18,475 nucleotides of DNA from assembly GCF_034432235.1 (NCBI RefSeq), contig NZ_DAOUCJ010000069.1:1-18475 (forward strand), in the 5' to 3' direction. The DNA comes from Thermoflexus sp. (lineage in GTDB: Bacteria; Chloroflexota; Anaerolineae; Thermoflexales; Thermoflexaceae). The translations under genes were made by a program, and so were the position numbers. Numbering within the stretch: the stretch's first letter is position 1; the number at the start of each line of letters is the position of its first letter. The notes under the pieces are model-generated. The model had not been told where the DNA came from. It ran no database searches and was given only the letters and a program-made list of their open reading frames with translations. Below are positions 6,200 to 13,133 of the stretch, one piece after another.

Positions 6200-7735
6200 A
6201 TGCTCGCGCGATTGTTCAGCGGTGCGCTGATCGGATTGAACGGGGAGCTGGTGACGGTGGAGGTGGATGTCAGCCGGGGGCAGCCCGGCTTCACGATCGT
6301 CGGGCTACCTGACGCCGCGGTCCAGGAAGCGCGGGAACGGGTGCGCTCGGCGATCCGCTACGCCGGGCTCTCCTTTCCCCTCGCCCGCATCGTGGTCAAT
6401 CTGGCCCCGGCGGACCTGCGGAAAGAGGGGCCTATTTATGATCTCCCGATCGCCCTGGGTGTGCTGATCGCTTCGGAGCAGCTTCCCTTTCATGCGCTGG
6501 AGGATGCGCTGGTGGTCGGGGAGCTGGGGCTGGACGGGACCGTGCGCCATGTGCCGGGGGCGCTGGTGATGGCCGCGCTGGCCCGGGATCGGGGCGCCCG
6601 GCGCCTCTTCGTTCCTGCGGCCGATGCGCCGGAGGCCGCCCTGGTGCCCGACCTCCAGATCTATCCGGTGACCAATTTGCAGGACCTCATCGCCCATCTC
6701 CTCGGGCAGAAGCCGATCCCCCCTCAGCCCCCCACGCCGCTGGACCGCTGGGTGGACCCGCCGCCGGCGGTGGATTTCGCCGAGATCAAAGGCCAGGAGC
6801 ATGCCAAGCGGGCACTGGAGATCGCCGCGGCGGGCAACCATAATCTCCTGATGGTCGGCCCCCCGGGCACCGGAAAGACGCTGCTGGCCCGCGCGCTCCC
6901 CGGCATCCTCCCCCGCCTTTCGCTGGAGGAAGCGCTGGAGGTGACCCGGATTTACAGCGTGGCGGATCTGCTCTCCCCAGAGGCTCCGCTGATCCGCCAG
7001 CGGCCGTTCCGGGCTCCCCACCACACCATCAGCCACGCCGGTCTGGTCGGCGGCGGGCGTTTCCCGCGCCCGGGAGAGGTCTCCCTGGCCCATCGGGGCG
7101 TCTTATTCCTGGACGAATTGCCGGAGTTCGACCTGCGGGCGCTGGAGGTGCTGCGCCAGCCCCTGGAGGACAAGCGCGTAGTGATCAGCCGGGCCGCCGG
7201 GACCCTGGAGTTCCCCGCCGCTTTCATGCTGGTCGCCGCGATGAACCCATGCCCGTGCGGTTATTACGGGGATCCGCTGAAACCGTGCACCTGCTCCCCC
7301 TCCATGGTCGCTCGCTACCAGAAGCGCTTGAGCGGCCCCCTGCTGGATCGCATCGACATTCAAATCGAGGTGCCCCGCGTGGAGTTCGAGAAGCTCTCCG
7401 ATGACCGGCGGGGGGAGCCCTCCGCCCAGATCCGGGAGCGGGTGGAACGCGCCCGGGCGATCCAGCAGGCGCGTTTCCACGGAACCGGGATCCTCTGCAA
7501 CGCGGAGATGGGGCCCGGCCATATCCGGGCCTACTGTCGGATGGAGCCTCAGGCCCAGGCGCTGCTGAAAACGGCGATGCAGCAGCTCCATCTCTCCGCC
7601 CGCGCTTACCATCGCGTCTTGAAGGTCGCCCGCACGATCGCGGACCTGGAGGGCTCGGACCTGCTGCGCGCCCATCACCTGGCGGAAGCCCTCCAGTATC
7701 GATCCCGCTGGCCCATGGGCGGGTCTTATCCGTAA
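6200..7735 (+). CDS. comM: YifB/ComM-family Mg-chelatase-like AAA+ ATPase
   Basis: 511 residues, the usual length for ComM/YifB. An N-terminal Lon-protease-like S5-fold domain (1-170: MLARLFSGALIGLNG, GFTIVGLPDAAVQEARERV, KEGPIYDLPIALG) is followed by an AAA+ core. The core has Walker A GPPGTGKT (220-227) and Walker B VLFLDELPEF (D305, E306). A Cys cluster NPCPCGYYGD (C351, C353) plus a CTC pair about 12 residues on comes next. The C-terminal helical domain carries AYHRVLKVARTIADLEGSD. ComM in Vibrio and Haemophilus is a hexameric helicase that drives branch migration when transformed DNA is integrated; many non-competent bacteria also carry it. I start at ATG 6200 because family proteins begin MLAR; GTG 6164 has the better ribosome site and would add 12 residues. 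Confidence 0.93.
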   Translation: MLARLFSGALIGLNGELVTVEVDVSRGQPGFTIVGLPDAAVQEARERVRSAIRYAGLSFPLARIVVNLAPADLRKEGPIYDLPIALGVLIASEQLPFHALEDALVVGELGLDGTVRHVPGALVMAALARDRGARRLFVPAADAPEAALVPDLQIYPVTNLQDLIAHLLGQKPIPPQPPTPLDRWVDPPPAVDFAEIKGQEHAKRALEIAAAGNHNLLMVGPPGTGKTLLARALPGILPRLSLEEALEVTRIYSVADLLSPEAPLIRQRPFRAPHHTISHAGLVGGGRFPRPGEVSLAHRGVLFLDELPEFDLRALEVLRQPLEDKRVVISRAAGTLEFPAAFMLVAAMNPCPCGYYGDPLKPCTCSPSMVARYQKRLSGPLLDRIDIQIEVPRVEFEKLSDDRRGEPSAQIRERVERARAIQQARFHGTGILCNAEMGPGHIRAYCRMEPQAQALLKTAMQQLHLSARAYHRVLKVARTIADLEGSDLLRAHHLAEALQYRSRWPMGGSYP

Positions 7736-7750
7736 GCCCAGCGCCTGGGC
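7736..7750 (+). terminator. Hairpin right after comM
   Basis: GCCCAG, CGC, CTGGGC: a perfect 6/3/6 stem beginning at the base after the comM stop. It lacks a T-run, so it would be a weak or factor-dependent terminator, or an mRNA-end stabiliser. Confidence 0.4.
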
Positions 7751-7992
7751 ATCGCCACAGCGATTCTGGGGCTTCGCATTGCCGGATCCGGCGAGGGAGG
7801 AGGCTCTCCCAGCGTCCTTCCTCCCTGTGCTCCGTGCCTCCGTGTGAAAACCCTTTCCGGCAGAGGATCCCGCGGCCATCGCGCCGGGCCGGAAACCGGC
7901 GCAGTTGCGGGAAGCCCGGTGGGCGCTTTATCTTCCAGAGTCAGCAAGCGCTCGGTGTGATCGCTCCGGAGCTCATTCGGAGCAAGGAACCG
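7751..7992. other. Intergenic stretch between comM and the OMPDC-like gene
   Basis: No gene is recognised. It holds a 12-bp perfect palindrome GCCGGATCCGGC (7781-7792) and a run of degenerate CTCCGTG repeats (about 7821-7846) of a kind I associate with dispersed intergenic sequence in several phyla; that is memory, not a search. The downstream frame is open back to GTG 7834, but the extra 53 codons look non-coding (Arg/Pro/Gly-rich, no family match). No clear promoter was found. Confidence 0.4.
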
Positions 7993-8775
7993 GTGGCGTT
8001 GCCGGGGTATCCGGATTTCTGGGGGAAACTCCGAAAGGCCCATCGGGAGCGTCGGACCCGTCTGGGGCTGGCGCTTCCCATCCGCGTGGATCGCATGCCC
8101 GCGCCGATGCTGCGGGTGGATGATCCGGTCTTCCCCTTCGGCCGGATCATGGTGGATACGGTGGGCGATGAGGTTTGCGCCTATGCCATCCCGGTGATGT
8201 CGTTCCTGGCCGAGGGGGCCGCGGGCATGGTGGCCATGGAGCGCCTCATCCGCTATCTGCCGGACGGCCTCCCGATCTTGCTGGATCTGCGGTGGCGGGA
8301 TCCCGGATCCGCGGAACGCTGCGCACGGGCCGCTTTCGAGGTGTGGGGCGCGGACGGGGTGACGGTGGCGCCGGAGTTCCCGGCGGAGGCTGCCCACGCC
8401 TTCACCGCTTATCGAGGCGGGGCCATCTTCTGGTGGGTCGGTGAAGCGGGAGAGCTGCCCCAGGCCCGGCGCCACGCTCGGGACGCATGGGCGCGGGGGA
8501 TCCCGGCCGGCCTGGCCCTCAGCGTCCTTATGGAGATCCCGGCTCATGAGCTCGAAGGCCTTCCCTGGATCGCGCTGGATGTCCCGCATCCGTCCGCGCT
8601 CTCCACGATGGCCTCCGCGCCGCCCCCGGCGGTGGTTTTCGTGGGGGAGCCGATCCTCTATGCCTCCCGGCGTATGGATTTCCAGGAAGCGGCGCGGGAG
8701 GCGGCGAAGCAGTGGCGGCAGGAAGTCGCCGCTCATTTCCCAGTGGATGAACCCTCCAGCCGTGTCTGCGGGTAG
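7993..8775 (+). CDS. OMP-decarboxylase-fold protein with degenerate active site (PyrF-like pseudoenzyme)
   Basis: A 260-residue protein that follows the type-2 orotidine-5'-phosphate decarboxylase pattern end to end: FWGKLRKA, FPFGRIMVD, VCAYAIPVMSFLAEGAAG, LPILLDLRWRDPG, WGADGVTVAP, and the tail ILYASRRMDFQEAAREAA. The expected catalytic residues are gone. VCAFKPN-type Lys is A65, the DAKRGD-type motif is D98-L-R100-W-R-D103 (Lys to Arg), the N-terminal GLDP Asp appears as Ala, and the SRGILYA phosphate-binding Arg is Glu (GEPILYA). It should not decarboxylate OMP; ligand and role are unknown. I chose GTG 7993 because AAGGA lies 5 nt upstream and the N-terminus then fits the family; GTG 7957 or 7834 are alternatives. 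It lies 27 nt before the 5-FCL gene, probably in one transcript. Confidence 0.75.
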   Translation: MALPGYPDFWGKLRKAHRERRTRLGLALPIRVDRMPAPMLRVDDPVFPFGRIMVDTVGDEVCAYAIPVMSFLAEGAAGMVAMERLIRYLPDGLPILLDLRWRDPGSAERCARAAFEVWGADGVTVAPEFPAEAAHAFTAYRGGAIFWWVGEAGELPQARRHARDAWARGIPAGLALSVLMEIPAHELEGLPWIALDVPHPSALSTMASAPPPAVVFVGEPILYASRRMDFQEAAREAAKQWRQEVAAHFPVDEPSSRVCG

Positions 8776-8802
8776 ATCAGGAATCATTCGGAGGAGCCCG
8801 AG

Positions 8803-9393
8803 ATGCCTCCATCCCCCTCCTCGGAATCCATCTCTGCGATCAAGCGGGCGTTGCGGGCCCGGTGGTTGGCGGAGCGGATGGCCCTTCCCCCGGAGGTGGT
8901 CGCCGCGGTCAGCGAGGCGATCCGGCGCTATATCGAAGCATGGCCCCCTTTCCACACGGCCCGCACGGTGCTCGCCTATATGGCGTTTCGGAACGAAATC
9001 GATCTGACGCCTCTCCTGGAGTCCCACCCGGAGAAGCGCTGGGCGTTGCCCCGCATCGCTGCCCCCGGGGAACTGGCCCTTCATCTTTATCATCCCGGCG
9101 CGCTCCAACGGCACCCCTATGGCATGCTGGAGCCTGCGCCGGAGTGCCCGATGGTGGATCCGGAGGAGATCGAGGTGGCTTTCATCCCCGGCGTGGCTTT
9201 CGACCGCCATGGGTTCCGGCTGGGTTATGGGGGAGGGTATTTCGATCGCCTGCTGCCCCACCTGAAAGGGCGGACGGTGGGGGTCACCTACGCCCGTTTC
9301 CTGATCGATGCCCTCCCTCACACCCCGGAGGATGGGCGGGTGCAATGGATCCTCACAGAAGCCGGCTGGCTCCAGGCCCAGGCCCCTGAGTAA
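8803..9393 (+). CDS. 5-formyltetrahydrofolate cyclo-ligase (MTHFS, YgfA family)
   Basis: 196 residues, normal for the family. The enzyme uses ATP to convert 5-formyl-THF to 5,10-methenyl-THF, returning the storage folate to one-carbon metabolism in the cytoplasm. Visible marks are the N-terminal basic helix with K14 (IKRALRARW), the core strand VLAYMAFRNEIDLTPLLE, the folate-side HPYGMLEP, and the signature FIPGVAFDRHGFRLGYGGGY followed by FDRLL. ATG 8803 follows GGAGGAG by 6 nt. It is 18 nt upstream of the TctA-like permease, so the PyrF-like gene, this gene and the permease look co-transcribed. Confidence 0.93.
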   Translation: MPPSPSSESISAIKRALRARWLAERMALPPEVVAAVSEAIRRYIEAWPPFHTARTVLAYMAFRNEIDLTPLLESHPEKRWALPRIAAPGELALHLYHPGALQRHPYGMLEPAPECPMVDPEEIEVAFIPGVAFDRHGFRLGYGGGYFDRLLPHLKGRTVGVTYARFLIDALPHTPEDGRVQWILTEAGWLQAQAPE

Positions 9394-9411
9394 ACTGAAG
9401 GAGCATCCCGC

Positions 9412-10725
9412 ATGTCGCTCCCTGAAACCCTCCTGGGCATCGGGATCGGCATGGGGTTGAGCGGGCTGAGCGCCCTGATCCCCGGGCTCCATCCTTACAA
9501 CCTGGTCGCCGCTATGATCTTCGGTCTCCCGCGGAACGGATGGCCTTTCCCCGAAGACCTCGGATGGGGGCTGGGGATCGGCGTCGCCGTGGGATACGCC
9601 TTCTTCCACCTGGCCCCGGCCGTGTTCTATCAGACTCCCGATGAAGGGGCGGCCGGATTGCTCCTGCCAGCCCAGAAGGCGCTCCGGGAAGGCTGGGGGC
9701 TGGAAGCCGTCTGGTGGTCTGGATGGGGCGCGTGGGGCGCCTTGCTTCTGATGTGCCTTTCCGCTCCCCTCTGGCCGCGCGGATGGGCCGTGTTGCGGGC
9801 GGTGTTGACGCCGCATATGGGCTGGCTCCTGCTGGCCATTACCGCCTTTATGCTGCTCTCCGAATGGCCCTGGGGCTATGAGCGATTGCCCACGCCCGGC
9901 CAGCGCCTGCGAGCGGTCTGGCTGCGCCTCGGGTCGGGCCTGCTCACGTTCCTCCTCTCGGGATTGCTGGGCGTTCTCCTCCTCTCCCGGAATCCGCTCA
10001 CCGGTCCCTTGGCCCACCAGCCCCTCGTCCCCGCCTTCCTAGGCCTGTTCGCCATCCCCGGGCTTGTGCAGGGGCTGATCGGATCCCGGCCTCCCCAGGC
10101 AGCGGCTGGGGAGAAGCCCCTGTTGCCGGGAGTCTGGATCCGCGGGCTGGGCGCCGGGTTGCTGGGCGGGGCGTTTGCGGTCATCTTCCCGGGCGTGACC
10201 GCCGGGATCGGTGGACTGCTGGCCGGCCACGCCACCGCCCAGCGGGATGAGCGGGCCTTCCTGGTCTCTCAGGGCGCCGCCCGCGCCTTTTACATCATCG
10301 GGAGCTTCTGGTTGCTCCTCCTGCCGGATGCGCCCACCCTGCGAGGCGGGCTCAGCGCGATGCTGGCTCCCTGGGTAGGGCCCGCCACTCCGGCGCGGTA
10401 TGCGACCGTGGTTGGGGCTACGGGACTTGCCGGGGCGCTCGCTTTCGGGCTGCTGAGGCCTCTGGCCCGGGGGATGGAGAAGTGGTCAGCGCATCCATCC
10501 TGGCGTTGGGCTTACGCAGGAGCGTTGGGATTCATCCTGCTGAGCACAGGCGCTCTGGGGGGATTCCCGGGGGTCTGCGTCCTCGCGGCCGCTGCCGGCA
10601 TCGGGTGGCTGCCGGGGCTCACCGGGAGCCGTCGCCTGAACACCCTGGGAGTGGTCCTGATCCCCCTGTTGCTCCGGAGGTTCGGGCTGGAAGGAATGAT
10701 CGGACAGGCGCTGGGCCTCTATTGA
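9412..10725 (+). CDS. TctA/DUF112-like multi-pass permease, archaeal-type branch
   Basis: 437 residues, about 10-12 hydrophobic helices in two related halves. The first half opens with GLSALIPGLHPYNLVAAM (about 18-35) and contains PDEGAAGLLLPAQKAL. The second opens with FPGVTAGIGGLLAGHATAQR and contains FLVSQGAARAFYIIGSFWLL. These Pro-Gly re-entrant motifs and the PDE...LLP pattern match the tripartite tricarboxylate transporter permease family, closest by eye to the shorter DUF112 proteins of archaea. Canonical TctA (about 500 residues) works with TctB and a periplasmic TctC; neither is nearby, so it may act alone. The substrate is unknown. ATG 9412 has AAGGAG 8 nt upstream, 18 nt after the cyclo-ligase stop. 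Confidence 0.8.
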   Translation: MSLPETLLGIGIGMGLSGLSALIPGLHPYNLVAAMIFGLPRNGWPFPEDLGWGLGIGVAVGYAFFHLAPAVFYQTPDEGAAGLLLPAQKALREGWGLEAVWWSGWGAWGALLLMCLSAPLWPRGWAVLRAVLTPHMGWLLLAITAFMLLSEWPWGYERLPTPGQRLRAVWLRLGSGLLTFLLSGLLGVLLLSRNPLTGPLAHQPLVPAFLGLFAIPGLVQGLIGSRPPQAAAGEKPLLPGVWIRGLGAGLLGGAFAVIFPGVTAGIGGLLAGHATAQRDERAFLVSQGAARAFYIIGSFWLLLLPDAPTLRGGLSAMLAPWVGPATPARYATVVGATGLAGALAFGLLRPLARGMEKWSAHPSWRWAYAGALGFILLSTGALGGFPGVCVLAAAAGIGWLPGLTGSRRLNTLGVVLIPLLLRRFGLEGMIGQALGLY

Positions 10726-10843
10726 TGCGCCCATCCGCACAAAATGAAGGTCCTTCCAGAGGTTGAGAGCCGGGTCGACTCCCAAAGCCCACGAGAGGAA
10801 ACCCGCTGTGGCCTCCCGGGATAAGGCATCAAACATCCCTTTA

Positions 10844-10860
10844 CAGGCCCTCGGGGCCTG
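10844..10860. terminator. Hairpin between convergent genes
   Basis: CAGGCCC, TCG, GGGCCTG: a perfect 7/3/7 stem in the 180-nt gap between the stops of the plus-strand permease and the minus-strand SufR-like gene, where a bidirectional terminator is expected. Neither side has a T-run. A second small stem CCAC-TGCG-GTGG lies at about 10867-10878. Confidence 0.45.
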
Positions 10861-10905
10861 CTCGGGCCACTGCGGTGGTCGCAGGAAGGCCGGCGCAGAG
10901 GAACC

Positions 10906-11502
10906 TCAAGCGGCTTCGGAACGGATGCGGTACCGGCAGGCTGGATCGCCGTGGACGATGCATGAAACCCGTTCGGCCGGCGCTCCGAACAGCTCCTCCA
11001 TCAGCGCGGCATCCAGCGCGCAGAGCTCCTCTCGCTCCCGGGCGACCTCCAGATAGGGACAGTTCCGGATCTCCACCCAGATTGGCCTGTCCCCCGATGC
11101 CTCCAGTCGGGCCAGATAGCCCTTCTCATTCAGGAAAGCGATGGCGGCAGAGAGCCGGTCCCGGCCGATCCTGCCATGAAGATGGGCTTCCTGGCTCATG
11201 CGGCAGGCGACCTGTCGGATTTTGTCCGGGGACATGGTGAGGGGGAGAAGGTGGCGGACCAGCCCTTCGTAGTTTCGGGGGAACAGGCGGTTTGCCGCCT
11301 CGGTGAGGGTGAAAACAATACGTGGACGACCGCGCCCGTTACGGAGCGTGCGAACCTCGCGGATCAGGCCATCTGCTCGAAGCGCCCGGAGGTGATGTCG
11401 GATGGTCACCGCCCGGAGATCGAGTTGGGTGGCGAGTTCGATGGCCGTGGCTTCCCCTTTCTCGCGCAAAATCTGCAGAATGCGAGTCCGCGTGTCCGAC
11501 AT
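10906..11502 (-). CDS. SufR-like winged-helix regulator with Cys-rich C-terminal domain
   Basis: 198 residues. Residues 1-70 form an ArsR/DeoR-type winged helix (TRILQILREKGEATAIELAT, then VTIRHHLRALRADGLI and wing GRGRPRIVFTL). The C-terminal half has C148, C161, C181 and C189 in NCPYLEVAREREELC...VSC...GDPACRYRI, a pattern like SufR, the Fe-S-cluster-sensing repressor. The C148/C161/C189 spacing fits SufR as I remember it, while C181 is displaced from the usual third Cys. No suf genes are in the window, so the regulon is unknown. ATG 11502 has AGGAGG 6 nt upstream; an upstream open stretch to 11616 runs through the promoter and is not used. Autoregulation is likely given the palindrome at its start site. 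Confidence 0.82.
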   Translation of the reverse strand: MSDTRTRILQILREKGEATAIELATQLDLRAVTIRHHLRALRADGLIREVRTLRNGRGRPRIVFTLTEAANRLFPRNYEGLVRHLLPLTMSPDKIRQVACRMSQEAHLHGRIGRDRLSAAIAFLNEKGYLARLEASGDRPIWVEIRNCPYLEVAREREELCALDAALMEELFGAPAERVSCIVHGDPACRYRIRSEAA

Positions 11503-11574
11503 GGGCCGCCTCCTGAGGGGCAGGAAGGCTGATGCCTGCCCGGGATCTGCGCATCGCCGACCACCCTGCCACCC

Positions 11575-11586
11575 TTTCCATGGAAA
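11575..11586. promoter_or_regulatory. Palindrome at the start site, candidate operator
   Basis: TTTCCATGGAAA, a perfect 12-bp palindrome directly after the -10 and over the predicted start. The position suits autorepression by the dimeric SufR-like protein. The sequence is not the CAAC-N6-GTTG type reported for cyanobacterial SufR. Confidence 0.5.
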
Positions 11587-11616
11587 AGCATAACGGAAAG
11601 CGAGGCGAGAGGTCAA
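11587..11616 (-). promoter_or_regulatory. Promoter of the SufR-like gene
   Basis: On the minus strand, TTGACC (11616-11611, 5/6), an 18-bp spacer and TATGCT (11592-11587, 4/6). The start would be near 11580, leaving a leader of about 78 nt to ATG 11502. Confidence 0.55.
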
Positions 11617-11823
11617 TGGACGGGGCGTTGCGGTTTAGAGGTTCGGACAGCAGGGAAGATCGGCGGTCAGCGTCTCAGTGGCCTGGGGGGGCTGCAGTGC
11701 TCCTCCCGCTCCGGAACCCGCTCCCGGTGGATTTCGCGCGAGGGTTGCTTGAACGGTCCTCGTATCTGGGCCCCATCGTACAGCTGGCCGTCCGGCAGGA
11801 GGCCGCCAGGCCCGACATGGCTC
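11617..11823. other. Spacer between the lipoprotein stop and the SufR-like promoter
   Basis: About 200 nt with no recognisable gene, RNA or clear terminator. It has a G7 run near 11686 and loosely paired GC-rich blocks (about 11782-11810) that could fold at the end of the der-lipoprotein transcript. Confidence 0.4.
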
Positions 11824-13086
11824 TCATGGCCCTTCGATGAGGACTCGATGGGGATCCACGCGGTTGTTCAGGGGAGCGATCTCAACGTCTTCGTGGATCA
11901 GGCCAGCCCAGAAGTAGAGGGGGTTGCGCGGCGGCACATAGGTGATCCGGATGCAGCCGGTCACGAGGGCCGTCCGGCCCGCCGGCAGGTAATAATACGG
12001 CCGTCCATCGATGATCCGCACCTCGAGATCCTCCGGGCGGCCCACCGCCCAGCGGAAGGGGTAGTTCCGCAGGGAGGTGTCGAAGTCGATGCCCACCCGC
12101 CAGGCCCCGGATTCCTCCGCCCAACCCTCGGGGCGGCCCGGCCGTGGCGCGTTAAAGGTCTGATCCAGATCATAACACGTCCCGGGGGGCGGCCCGCTGG
12201 TCCGGATCGGGACCGAGCCGTAGTTGTGCACGGTCAACGTGAAATAGAGAAAGCCGCCCAGGTTAACGGGGATGTAGTCGCCGGTTCCGGAGGAGATGTC
12301 GGAACGGAATTCCACTCGTCCGTTGAGGATCTCCGCCCGCGGCACGCCGCCCTCACGGATGGTCAGGGTCCCGGTCGCCACATCCCGGAGTCCCAGGGCG
12401 TCCTCGGCCACCGCGTAGACCGTGTAGGTCCCGTCAGGCGGCGGCTCCTGGCCCCGATCGACGCCGGCGTCGTAATCGAACACATGGCATCCGGCTTCGC
12501 CGGGCTTGCGCAGCTGCACTTCCTTGCGGGGAACCGGATAGCGGACGCCATCGGTGCCTTCCAGGTAGACGGTCAGCTGCGCCGGCCGGTTGACGCAGAC
12601 GTTGATCGTGGCCCGGTCGCTCAAACCGTCCCGGTTGGGCGTGATCTCGGGGGGCGAGACGCTGAACCCGGTGATCTGGAGGGGCTGAGGGTTTGATCCG
12701 CGGATGGTGAGGGTGCCGGTGATGCGGGCCGTTTCCGCCGCATCCCGCGCTTCCACCACCCAGGTGTAGCGGCCATCGGGGAGCAGCTGGTTCTCCACCA
12801 CGCCGTTGAACAGCACCTCATACTCCCCCTGGGGTCGGCGTTGTTCCTTCCGGAAATAGTGGGGCGCGCCATCCGCCCCGAGGAAATAAATCGAGACGGT
12901 GGCGTTGCGGCTCAAGGCGTAGCGGATCACGACCACATCGTTATGGCCATCGGCGTCCGGCGTCAGCAGATCCGGCGTCACCGAGGCCGCGCGCAGCAGC
13001 GGCGCGGGCTGGCAGGCGATCAGGAGGGCGAGGGCCAGCCCGGCGCCTATCCAGAACCGAAATCCCGGAGCGAAGATTCGGAGCAT
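11824..13086 (-). CDS. Exported lipoprotein with FlgD/Ig-like repeats
   Basis: 420 residues from ATG 13086. A signal peptide (basic start, then FWIGAGLALALL) ends at the lipobox L22-I-A-C25, so Cys25 should be lipidated and the protein anchored outside the membrane. Two related beta-sandwich units follow, each with an Asp/Asn-rich loop: LLTPDADGHNDVVVIRYAL (about 40-60) and ITPNRDGLSDRATINVCVN (about 147-165). Each continues to a DGRYTWVVEARD or DGTYTVYAVAED strand, typical of FlgD/CHU_C Ig-like domains. The last 170 residues (FLYFTLTVHNYGSVPIRTSG, TGCIRITYVPPRN) look like an extra beta domain of unknown family. It starts about 47 nt after der and shares its strand, so the two are probably co-transcribed. 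ATG 13113 is an alternative start but gives an overlong signal peptide. Function is unknown; a structural or adhesive cell-surface role is inferred. Confidence 0.75.
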   Translation of the reverse strand: MLRIFAPGFRFWIGAGLALALLIACQPAPLLRAASVTPDLLTPDADGHNDVVVIRYALSRNATVSIYFLGADGAPHYFRKEQRRPQGEYEVLFNGVVENQLLPDGRYTWVVEARDAAETARITGTLTIRGSNPQPLQITGFSVSPPEITPNRDGLSDRATINVCVNRPAQLTVYLEGTDGVRYPVPRKEVQLRKPGEAGCHVFDYDAGVDRGQEPPPDGTYTVYAVAEDALGLRDVATGTLTIREGGVPRAEILNGRVEFRSDISSGTGDYIPVNLGGFLYFTLTVHNYGSVPIRTSGPPPGTCYDLDQTFNAPRPGRPEGWAEESGAWRVGIDFDTSLRNYPFRWAVGRPEDLEVRIIDGRPYYYLPAGRTALVTGCIRITYVPPRNPLYFWAGLIHEDVEIAPLNNRVDPHRVLIEGP

Positions 13087-13133
13087 TCGGATTCCATCCT
13101 GAGCGCTCTGCATACAGGCTTCACCCGAACGGA

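Noticed and set aside
7993..8775. Annotation as pyrF (orotidine-5'-phosphate decarboxylase)
   Set aside because: The fold pattern fits but the catalytic Lys residues and phosphate-binding Arg are replaced, so I do not assign the enzyme activity or the symbol.
7726..10017. Long minus-strand open frame (about 763 codons)
   Set aside because: It is antisense to the end of comM, the OMPDC-like gene, the cyclo-ligase and part of the permease. Its translation is Gln/Arg/His/Gly-rich with no domain pattern, a usual by-product of GC-rich coding DNA.
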